A stretch of 64,000 nucleotides of DNA, taken from NCBI RefSeq assembly GCF_900589395.1, contig NZ_UUIS01000075.1, forward strand, positions 186,001 through 250,000. Direction: 5' to 3'. The notes beneath the pieces were generated by a model. The model had not been told where the DNA came from. It searched no databases and saw nothing but the letters and a program-made list of their open reading frames with translations. Numbering within the stretch: position 1 is the first letter of the stretch; each line of letters starts with the position of its first letter. Position numbers and translations under genes: made by a program. Source of the stretch: Pseudomonas viridiflava (GTDB taxonomy: Bacteria; Pseudomonadota; Gammaproteobacteria; Pseudomonadales; Pseudomonadaceae). Of this stretch, positions 24,346-31,469 are shown one piece after another.

Positions 24346-25320
24346 ATGACTATGACAACCCAAGACAACGCGTTGCCCTCGGCACGCAAACCTCTGGATA
24401 TGCGCGCACTGCTCGACAACTGGGCCATGCTGCTCGCCGCCGTGGGCATCTTTGTGCTCTGTGCCTTGCTGATCGATAACTTCCTCTCGCCGCTGAACAT
24501 GCGTGGCCTGGGCCTGGCGATTTCCACAGTGGGGATTGCCGCCTGCACCATGCTGTTTTGCCTGGCGTCGGGGCACTTCGACCTCTCGGTGGGCTCGGTG
24601 ATTGCCTGCGCCGGGGTGGTGGCGGCGATTGTGATGCGCGACACCGACAGCGTGATGCTCGGCATCGGCGCTGCACTGGGAATGGGTTTGATCGTCGGTC
24701 TGATCAACGGCATCGTGATCGCCAAACTGCGGGTCAATGCGTTGATCACCACCCTGGCGACCATGCAGATCGTGCGTGGGCTGGCGTATATCTTTGCCGA
24801 CGGCAAGGCAGTGGGTGTTTCCCAGGAGCAGTTCTTCGTATTCGGCAACGGCCAATTGCTGGGCGTGCCGGTGCCGATCCTGATCACCATCGTCTGCTTT
24901 GTGTTTTTCGGCTGGCTGCTCAACTACACCACCTACGGACGCAATACCATGGCCATCGGTGGCAACCCGGAAGCTGCGCTGCTGGCGGGCGTCAACGTGG
25001 ACCGCACCAAGATCCTGATCTTTGCCGTGCACGGTTTGATCGGCGCCTTGGCCGGTGTGATCCTGGCCTCGCGCATGACCTCCGGACAGCCCATGATCGG
25101 CCAGGGTTTCGAGCTGACGGTGATCTCGGCCTGCGTGCTGGGCGGGGTGTCATTGAGCGGCGGTATCGGGATGATCCGCCATGTGATCGCCGGCGTGTTG
25201 ATCCTGGCGATCATCGAGAATGCGATGAACCTGAAGAACATCGACACCTTTTATCAGTACGTGATCAGGGGGTCGATCCTGCTGCTGGCCGTGGTCATCG
25301 ACCGCATGAAACAACGCTGA
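24346..25320 (+). CDS. araH: L-arabinose ABC transporter, permease
   Basis: A 324-residue membrane protein with about ten hydrophobic segments and the family motifs LASGHFDLSVGSVIACAG, GLINGIVIAKLRVNALITTL and GGNPEAALLAGVN. It begins three bases after the araG stop. A REP inverted repeat follows 22 bp after its stop and separates it from the convergent epimerase gene. Confidence 0.92.
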   Translation: MTMTTQDNALPSARKPLDMRALLDNWAMLLAAVGIFVLCALLIDNFLSPLNMRGLGLAISTVGIAACTMLFCLASGHFDLSVGSVIACAGVVAAIVMRDTDSVMLGIGAALGMGLIVGLINGIVIAKLRVNALITTLATMQIVRGLAYIFADGKAVGVSQEQFFVFGNGQLLGVPVPILITIVCFVFFGWLLNYTTYGRNTMAIGGNPEAALLAGVNVDRTKILIFAVHGLIGALAGVILASRMTSGQPMIGQGFELTVISACVLGGVSLSGGIGMIRHVIAGVLILAIIENAMNLKNIDTFYQYVIRGSILLLAVVIDRMKQR

Positions 25321-25342
25321 GTCATGGTCCATGAGGACTGAA

Positions 25343-25431
25343 TGTGGGAGCGGGCTTGCTCGCGAATGCGCAGTGTCAGTCAGTCGATCTGTTCCTGACC
25401 CATCACAGTTACGAGCAAGCCCGCTTCCACA
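25343..25431. repeat. REP inverted pair (BIME-like)
   Basis: TGTGGGAGCGGGCTTGCTCG is followed about 50 bp later by its near-complement CGAGCAAGCCCGCTTCCACA. This is the common Pseudomonas REP doublet placed between convergent genes. It can fold into a long hairpin and may help terminate both transcripts. Confidence 0.85.
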
Positions 25432-25434
25432 GTT

Positions 25435-26583
25435 TTAATCGGCGGAGAATTTGAACACGGTGTTCTGGGTGTAGATCTGCCCAGGGTTCAGGCGGGTCGA
25501 GGCAAACCCGGGCTGGTTAGGTGCATCTGGATAGTGCTGGGTCTCCAGGGTGAAACCACTCCAGTGCAGGTAAGTCTTGCCGGCCTTGCCCTTGACCGAA
25601 CCGTCGAGGAAGTTGCTGGTATAGAACTGCACGCCCGGTTCGGTGGTGTAGAGCTGCAACCGCCGCCCCGACTCGGGGTCATGCACTTCGGCCGCCAGTT
25701 GCTTCACGTCACCCTGGGTGTCCAGCGCCCAGTTGAAGTCGAACCCGCCTTGTTTGGGCTCGGCAAACTTTAGCTGCGGATGGTCGTCCTTGATGTGCTG
25801 GCCGATCGGCGTCGGTTTCAGGAAGTCCATCGGCGTGCCTTTCACGGGCGCCACTTCGCCGGTCGGAATCAAGGTGGCGTTCACCGGCGTGTAATGGCTG
25901 GCGTGCAAGGTGGCGACTTGCTTGAGAATGTCGCCATTGCCCGCGCCGGCCAGGTTGAAGTAACTGTGGTTGGTGAGGTTGAGCACTGTCGGTTTGTCGG
26001 TGGTGGCCTTGTAGACGATGTGCAGTTCGTTTTTCTCGTTGAGGCTGTAGGTGACTTCGGTTTTCAGGTTACCGGGAAAGCCCATCTCACCGTCCTTGGA
26101 CAGGTAGGTGAGGGTGACACCCACCGAGTCCTTGCCCTTGACCTCGGCGGCCTTCCATAACTGCTTGTCGAAGCCCAGCGCGCCGCCATGCAAGGAATTG
26201 GGACCATCGTTGAGCGGCACCTGGTAGCGTTTGCCGTCCAGCTCAAAGGCACCGCCGGCCAGGCGATTGCCGAAGCGGCCGATGGTCGCGCCGAAAAACG
26301 CCGTGCCGGCTTGATACCCCTGCACGTCGTCGAAGCCCAACACCACGTCGTCGACCTTGCCATTTTTGTCCGGCACTTTCAGCGACTGCAGCACGCCGCC
26401 ATAGGTGATCACCGTGGCTTGCATACCGTGGCTGTTGCGCAGGATGTACTGCTCGACGGCCGTGCCGTCGTTGGTTTTACCGAAGGGCTTGTGTTCGCTG
26501 GTGAGTCCTGTGGCCTGGGCGCCGCCACTGGCGATCAACATGGACATGGCGAGACCGGACAACAGATAACGAGGGTGCTTCAT
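25435..26583 (-). CDS. Exported aldose 1-epimerase (mutarotase)
   Basis: A 382-residue galactose-mutarotase-fold enzyme with a signal peptide ending near residue 24 (SGGAQA), so it acts in the periplasm. Family motifs are FGATIGRFGNRLAGG, GPNSLHGG, LTNHSYFNLAG with the catalytic His, and PGVQFYTSN. The catalytic Glu lies near the C-terminus in the GFTLETQHYPDAPN motif, which binds the sugar O5. It interconverts anomers of arabinose or galactose before uptake. It is divergent from the SDR sugar dehydrogenase, with a FadR-type operator and a CA motif in front. Confidence 0.88.
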   Translation of the reverse strand: MKHPRYLLSGLAMSMLIASGGAQATGLTSEHKPFGKTNDGTAVEQYILRNSHGMQATVITYGGVLQSLKVPDKNGKVDDVVLGFDDVQGYQAGTAFFGATIGRFGNRLAGGAFELDGKRYQVPLNDGPNSLHGGALGFDKQLWKAAEVKGKDSVGVTLTYLSKDGEMGFPGNLKTEVTYSLNEKNELHIVYKATTDKPTVLNLTNHSYFNLAGAGNGDILKQVATLHASHYTPVNATLIPTGEVAPVKGTPMDFLKPTPIGQHIKDDHPQLKFAEPKQGGFDFNWALDTQGDVKQLAAEVHDPESGRRLQLYTTEPGVQFYTSNFLDGSVKGKAGKTYLHWSGFTLETQHYPDAPNQPGFASTRLNPGQIYTQNTVFKFSAD

Positions 26584-26595
26584 GACCGAACTTCC

Positions 26596-26607
26596 TTTTG
26601 TTGTTTT
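26596..26607 (-). promoter_or_regulatory. Hfq/Crc-type CA motif before the epimerase
   Basis: On the minus strand AAAACAACAAAA runs into the AAGGAAG ribosome site of the epimerase gene, fitting the AANAANAA rule for Hfq/Crc repression. Confidence 0.5.
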
Positions 26608-26615
26608 GAGTGGAA

Positions 26616-26626
26616 TAGTTCTACTA
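26616..26626 (+). promoter_or_regulatory. FadR-type operator 3
   Basis: TAGTTCTACTA fits T-N-G-T-N3-A-C-N-A. With the flanking A it matches 11 of 12 bases with the site at 19210-19221. It lies in the 136-bp gap between the epimerase and the SDR dehydrogenase, so the GntR protein encoded at 18234 probably controls both. Confidence 0.62.
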
Positions 26627-26719
26627 ATGGAGGTATTTTGTCGTTTGCACAGCGAATTTATAGCCTTAAAAGCCGTTATTGCAAAATAAAATAAGACTAA
26701 TTAAGCGAGGCAACCTTTC

Positions 26720-27487
26720 ATGACGACTCAGCACGCGATTTATCCCGACCTCGAAGGCAAGACCGTCCTGATTTCCGGCGGTGCCTCAGGCATCGGCGAA
26801 TTCATGGTGCGGGCCTTCGCGGCCCAAGGTGCCAAGGTGGGTTTTGTCGACCGCGCGCAGAGCCAGGGCGAACGCCTGGCGGCGCTGTTGAGTTCGCGCG
26901 GACACACCGTGGAGTTCGTGAATTGCGACATCACTGACGAGATCGGCTACAAAGCCGCCATCGACCGCTTCGAACACTCACTGGGGCCGATCACTGTGCT
27001 GGTGAACAACGCGGCCAACGACGTGCGCCATACGCTCGAAGAAGTCGACTCGCAAATGTTCGACAGGTTGATCTCGGTCAACCTCAAGCACGCTTTCTTC
27101 GCCGCCAAGGCGGTGGTCCCGATGATGAAAAACGCAGGTTACGGCGCGATCATCAACCTCGGCTCGGTGGGCTGGATGATGGCCTCTGCCGGCTACCCGG
27201 TGTACGCCGCCAGCAAGGCCGCCGCCCACGGTATGACCCGCGCCCTGGCCCGGGAACTGGGGCCGAGCGGCATCCGCGTCAATACCCTGGTGCCAGGTTG
27301 GGTGATGACCGAAAAACAACTGGCGATGTGGGTCGACGATGCGGCCAGGGAACTGATCAGCCGCAGTCAGTGTTTGCCGGGCAGCGTACTGCCGGAACAC
27401 ATCGCCAATATGGCGCTGTTTCTCGCCTCCGATGCCTCGGCGATGTGTTCGGCGCAGAACTTTATTGTCGATGGCGGGTGGGTCTGA
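26720..27487 (+). CDS. SDR sugar 1-dehydrogenase (probable L-arabinose/D-galactose dehydrogenase)
   Basis: A 255-residue classical SDR. It has the cofactor motif SGGASGIG near residues 20-27, NNAAND near 95-100, a Ser in LGSVGW and Tyr-x3-Lys in YAASKAA. The C-terminal motif is IVDGGWV. It would oxidise the aldose to its lactone, the step before the SMP-30 lactonase. Linkage to araFGH, the lactonase and the shared operator supports a pentose substrate. The dehydratases expected next in the pathway are not in the window. Confidence 0.8.
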   Translation: MTTQHAIYPDLEGKTVLISGGASGIGEFMVRAFAAQGAKVGFVDRAQSQGERLAALLSSRGHTVEFVNCDITDEIGYKAAIDRFEHSLGPITVLVNNAANDVRHTLEEVDSQMFDRLISVNLKHAFFAAKAVVPMMKNAGYGAIINLGSVGWMMASAGYPVYAASKAAAHGMTRALARELGPSGIRVNTLVPGWVMTEKQLAMWVDDAARELISRSQCLPGSVLPEHIANMALFLASDASAMCSAQNFIVDGGWV

Positions 27488-27816
27488 GTCGGCGCACTGT
27501 TGCTCAGGCAACACAGATCCGAAGCATGTGCTGTTGGGCTGGACCCGTTCCTTGTGCATCGTCACCGAAGGTCCGGTGCCGACTGCGGGTACTAACCCGG
27601 ACGCTGCGTTTCGCCTTGCCGTGGATACCGTGAAGGAAAAGCCGCAGGCTGCGTCACCTGACTTTCGGCAGAGCCAGATGGCTTTCAGTCATTTGTCGGT
27701 GGAGGGTAGCGGCCTCATCCTGGAGCGAACAAGTCTGGAGTTGTAGGTCAGGTCGGTGACCCACACTGTTGGGTTTTACGACATCGAATCAAGGCATAGA
27801 GGCTGTAGGTTTGTGT
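27488..27816. other. Intergenic region without a recognised gene (329 bp)
   Basis: An open frame crosses most of this stretch, but it is an extension from inside the SDR gene in another frame. The residues (CIVTEGPVPTAGTNPDAAF) match nothing I know. No hairpin terminator is evident. It separates the SDR from the convergent UTRA regulator. Confidence 0.4.
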
Positions 27817-28548
27817 CTAAACACCTGCTTTAAAAACCCCACTGATCACAAACGAGTAGCGTTCCGGCTTTATGTAGAAGGTCGTGCGATCGCAGCAGCG
27901 GCCGTCGGCAAACCAGGAGGTGCGTTCCATCACCAGTAATGCCGCGCCACGCTTGATACCCAGTGCACCTGCCAGGCCTTTATCAGCCTGCTGTGCCCGT
28001 ATTGCCATGTCGGCACGGCTAACCGGACAACCGGTGACTTGCTCCAGTACCGAATAGATGGGCTGTTGTTCCACTTCCTTCCACACGACACCGGCCAGTT
28101 CGGCAGGGAGGTGGCTGCGCCCCAACGCGATGGGTTCATCGTCAACGAAATGCAGGCGCTCCACACAGACTGACTGTGCCGCCTCCGAGAACAGGTGCCG
28201 CAGGCCTTCCGGGGTGGGCACCAGCTGATGACCAATCACCTGCATGGTCGACTTCAGACCTTGAAGCAGCAACGCCTCATGAAAGCTGCGCAAGGCATCC
28301 AACCCATGGCGCAATGGTTTGGCGGCCACGAAAGTGCCTTTGCCTTGCTTGCGCTCAACCACTCCTTCGTCGCAAAGCTTGCCAATGGCCAACCGCACGG
28401 TCACGCGGCTAACAGCAAAGCGCTCACCGATTTCGGCCTCCGACGGCAGCCTGCCTGACGGTTCAAAATCACCTCGGTGGATTTCCTCCAGCAGTTGCTG
28501 GGCGATTTGCTGATAAAGCGAAGTGCTACTGTCGCGAAGAATCGTCAC
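27817..28548 (-). CDS. GntR-family (HutC/UTRA subfamily) regulator
   Basis: A 243-residue repressor with a winged helix near 8-75 (LPSEAEIGERFAVSRVTVRLAIGKL) and a UTRA effector domain. Visible UTRA motifs are VERLHFVDDEPIALGRSHLP, QQPIYSVLEQV and the C-terminal CDRTTFYIKPERYSF. It is divergent from an SsuABC-like importer across 146 bp containing a perfect 10-bp palindrome. It most likely controls the importer and the metallohydrolase; the inducer is unknown. Confidence 0.88.
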   Translation of the reverse strand: MTILRDSSTSLYQQIAQQLLEEIHRGDFEPSGRLPSEAEIGERFAVSRVTVRLAIGKLCDEGVVERKQGKGTFVAAKPLRHGLDALRSFHEALLLQGLKSTMQVIGHQLVPTPEGLRHLFSEAAQSVCVERLHFVDDEPIALGRSHLPAELAGVVWKEVEQQPIYSVLEQVTGCPVSRADMAIRAQQADKGLAGALGIKRGAALLVMERTSWFADGRCCDRTTFYIKPERYSFVISGVFKAGV

Positions 28549-28638
28549 TGTTCTATTCCATGAGCGCTCAGGTCAGCACTCGGCGTGCTGAACCGCATTT
28601 GCTTCTAAGGTTATGACAAGATGATATTACTTCAACTT

Positions 28639-28648
28639 GTATTAATAC
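28639..28648. promoter_or_regulatory. Palindromic operator candidate for the UTRA regulator
   Basis: GTATTAATAC is a perfect palindrome of the GT-N-TA-N-AC form bound by many HutC/UTRA proteins. It overlaps a second palindrome, ATACGTAT (28645-28652). It lies 47 bp before the ATPase start and about 90 bp before the regulator start. Confidence 0.55.
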
Positions 28649-28694
28649 GTATTATGTCGAGACATCCATTGTAAACGACCCGATCGCACTTGCC

Positions 28695-29534
28695 ATGTCT
28701 CCCCAGCCCCCAAAAACAGACCCGCCGACCAATGCCTTGAGCGTTGAAGCGATCAGCTTCAGTTACGCCAATGGTCATCAGGTGTTTGACCAGTTCAGTT
28801 TCAGCGCTCGGCCTGGTGAATTCGTCGCGATCCTCGGCCCTTCAGGATGTGGCAAAACTACGCTGCTCAACCTGCTGTCAGGTTTTCAGCAGCCGAGTCA
28901 GGGGCAGGTACAAATCGATGGCAAGCCGATACGTCCTGAGCGCGAAGAGCTGGGATACGTATTCCAGTCACCTCAACTCTTTACGTGGCTGAGCGCGTTG
29001 GAAAATGTCCGCTTCGGCCTGCGTATGGCGGGGCAGGGCAGCGTCGGCGAGCAGCGCGAAAAAGCACTTTCGTACTTGCGGCTGGTAGGACTGGAGCACG
29101 CCGCACAACGCTTGCCTCAGCAGCTATCCGGAGGGATGCAGCAGCGCGTCTCGTTGGCCAGAACGCTGGCATTAGAGCCTAGCGTATTACTGATGGACGA
29201 GCCTTTTGCAGCCCTGGATGCCATCAGTCGCAACAGTATGAACGAAGAAACCCTGCGCATCTGGGCGCAGCTGGGTCAGACCGTTTTGTTCATCACTCAC
29301 GACATTGATGAGGCGGTTTTTCTGGCTGATCGCGTGGTGGTGTTGAACATCGCCCCTGGCGGTATTCACAGCGAACTGCAGATCGACTTGCCCCGCCCGC
29401 GCAGTAATCTGCAAACCCGCCGCTTGCCAGCGTTTCTTGACTATCGCAATGAACTCATGGCGCGTATTTCCCACGTCATGGCGCAGGCTCCTGGCGCCAT
29501 TCAAACTTATTCCTCACCCGAGTTGACCGCATGA
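28695..29534 (+). CDS. ABC importer ATPase (nitrate/sulfonate/taurine type)
   Basis: A 279-residue nucleotide-binding subunit with Walker A GPSGCGKTT near 52-60, Q-loop GYVFQSPQLFTW, signature LSGGMQQR and Walker B VLLMDEPFAALD, followed by the switch His in THDIDEA. The class is that of SsuB/TauB. It is the first gene of a four-gene operon behind the UTRA regulator and overlaps the binding-protein gene by 4 bp. The imported compound is unknown. Confidence 0.9.
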   Translation: MSPQPPKTDPPTNALSVEAISFSYANGHQVFDQFSFSARPGEFVAILGPSGCGKTTLLNLLSGFQQPSQGQVQIDGKPIRPEREELGYVFQSPQLFTWLSALENVRFGLRMAGQGSVGEQREKALSYLRLVGLEHAAQRLPQQLSGGMQQRVSLARTLALEPSVLLMDEPFAALDAISRNSMNEETLRIWAQLGQTVLFITHDIDEAVFLADRVVVLNIAPGGIHSELQIDLPRPRSNLQTRRLPAFLDYRNELMARISHVMAQAPGAIQTYSSPELTA

Positions 29535-30523
29535 TCAGACGCACGCTCCTGGCCGCTTCTCTGGCTGCTTTTACTTTTGCCAGCAACGCTTCGGCCGCTG
29601 ATCAACCTCTGCGTATCGGCTATGTCTTTGCCATGGCCAACGCACCGGCGCTGATTGCTGATAAGGAGGGTTTCTACAAGCAGGAAGGGCTGAACGTAGA
29701 CCTCAAGGCGCTGAGTGACGGCCCGGTGATCCAGCAAGCTCTGGCGGCAGGCGAACTGGACGTCGCCTATGTGGGGACGCCACCGGTTTACCAATGGTAC
29801 TCACGGGGTCTTAAAAGCACGATTTTGGCCAAGGTCAACTATGGCCAGGCAGCAGTCATCGTCGATAACAAAAGTTCAATCCACGATTTGGCCGGGCTGA
29901 ACGGCAAGAAGCTGGCGGGTGTCAAGAAAGGCAGCGGCATGGACGTGCTCTTGCGTGGCTACGTGCTCAAGGAAGCCGCCGGTCTCAACCCGGACAGCGA
30001 CGTCGACATTATCGACATGCCTGCGGGCAACATGAATGCTGCGCTGGAGCGGGGCATCGTCGATGCCGCTTTCACCTGGGAACCCTTTGTCAGCCAGGCG
30101 CTGTTGCGGGGCAATAGCCGGGTGCTGTTCGATGTGAATCAGGCGCTGCCGCAATACCCATGGTATGTGGTCATTGCATTGCCCAAGACATTGCAGGATC
30201 GCCCGGATGATGTGGTCAAGCTGCTCCGTGCACACCGCAAAGCCGTAGATTTTCTCAATCAGCATCCCGAGGAGTCGAACACAATAATCGCCGAGGCTTT
30301 CAAGCTCGAGGCCGTTCAAAGCGCCGATGGTAAAACCATCAGCCCAGAGCAGATTGTCGCGCAGGCACGCTCGCGCCTGGGATGGTCAGCAGAGTTGCAG
30401 CCCTCTGATCTCCAGTTCATCCAGCGCCTGATGAATGACTCGACGCAGCTGGGCTTCATGAATACCCACCTGGATGCCAAAGATCTGGTGGACACTTCTT
30501 ACCTGGATAAAGCCTCGCGCTGA
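29531..30523 (+). CDS. ABC importer periplasmic binding protein (SsuA/NMT1 type)
   Basis: A 330-residue protein with a signal peptide ending near residue 23 (ASNASAADQ) and an SsuA/NMT1-like two-lobed fold. Typical segments are ALIADKEGFYKQEGLNVDL, DVAYVGTPP, LAGVKKGSGMDVLLR and AAFTWEPFVSQALL. Proteins of this type bind sulfonates, pyrimidine precursors and other small anionic or aromatic compounds. It is coupled to the ATPase (4-bp overlap) and followed by the permease 7 bp later. Confidence 0.88.
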   Translation: MIRRTLLAASLAAFTFASNASAADQPLRIGYVFAMANAPALIADKEGFYKQEGLNVDLKALSDGPVIQQALAAGELDVAYVGTPPVYQWYSRGLKSTILAKVNYGQAAVIVDNKSSIHDLAGLNGKKLAGVKKGSGMDVLLRGYVLKEAAGLNPDSDVDIIDMPAGNMNAALERGIVDAAFTWEPFVSQALLRGNSRVLFDVNQALPQYPWYVVIALPKTLQDRPDDVVKLLRAHRKAVDFLNQHPEESNTIIAEAFKLEAVQSADGKTISPEQIVAQARSRLGWSAELQPSDLQFIQRLMNDSTQLGFMNTHLDAKDLVDTSYLDKASR

Positions 30524-30530
30524 GCCTCTG

Positions 30531-31280
30531 ATGTCGATACCAAAACCCAACTGGGGCTGGGCCTCGCTACCATTTTTGCTGGTGGTCTGGATCATCCTGG
30601 CTTCACGCTTCCCGAGCTATGTGCTGCCGCAACCCTGGGTGGTTGCCCAAGAGGCGATCCGCTGGATCAACGATGGATCGCTGTGGAAGCAATTTCGCGC
30701 CAGCATGCTGGAGGAGCTGGCCGGATTTACATCCGCCGTTCTGGTCGCTGTGCTACTGGGCACGGCTGGTGGGTTGTCGCGCCGTTTTCGCGACTTCATC
30801 GCGCCGCTCAATAGCCTGTTCATGGCGATTGCGCCGATCGCTTGGGCTCCGCTGATTTTGATCATCTTTGGCCTGGGATTCTTCTCCATTGTGCTGGTGA
30901 TCTTCATTGCTGCGGTATTCCCCATGGCGGTCACTATTCAGGAAGGTGTGCAGAGCATTCGCGGCGGAGAAGTACGCGCCGCGCGCACTCTGGGTGCCAA
31001 TACCCGGCAACTGCTGGCTCATGTCTACCTGCCCGCTTCGCTGCCATTTCTGACTGCTGCTCTGCGCATTGGCTTCAGCCAGGGTTGGCGTGCGCTGGTG
31101 GCGGCTGAAATGATCGGCGCTTCTCAGGGCATCGGCTGGATGGTTTCCATGGGGGGACAAATCGGCAACAGCAGTCAGGTCCTGCTCGGCATCGCCTTGA
31201 TCGGCTTGCTGGCGTGGCTGATGGAGAGCCTGGTTTTCCGCCGTATCGAGCGTCACTACCAGGCGTGGCGTGCCCACTAG
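30531..31280 (+). CDS. ABC importer permease (SsuC type)
   Basis: A 249-residue membrane subunit with about six helices. The cytoplasmic EAA loop is near residues 148-170 (VRAARTLGANTRQLLAHVYLPASLPFL). The start MSIPKPNW follows the binding-protein stop by seven bases; a longer upstream frame would overlap that gene. It completes an importer with the two preceding genes and precedes a metallohydrolase. Confidence 0.88.
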   Translation: MSIPKPNWGWASLPFLLVVWIILASRFPSYVLPQPWVVAQEAIRWINDGSLWKQFRASMLEELAGFTSAVLVAVLLGTAGGLSRRFRDFIAPLNSLFMAIAPIAWAPLILIIFGLGFFSIVLVIFIAAVFPMAVTIQEGVQSIRGGEVRAARTLGANTRQLLAHVYLPASLPFLTAALRIGFSQGWRALVAAEMIGASQGIGWMVSMGGQIGNSSQVLLGIALIGLLAWLMESLVFRRIERHYQAWRAH

Positions 31281-31469
31281 GCTTTGTACGTAAAGTGCCT
31301 GCGCTCGGCCATGCTGCGTTAAAAATCGACTCGCAATGCTCATTGACACGTGTCAACTGCGCTTGCTCGCCGCTTTTTGCATTGCCTGACCTTCGCTCAC
31401 CGACTTTTCGTACAGAGCCTAAAACGTTCTTTTCGAACCGCTTCTATCAGATTCTCCACGAGGTGCATT

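Noticed and set aside
27432..27746. Plus-strand frame after the SDR dehydrogenase
   Set aside because: It begins inside the SDR gene in another frame and shows no recognisable product.
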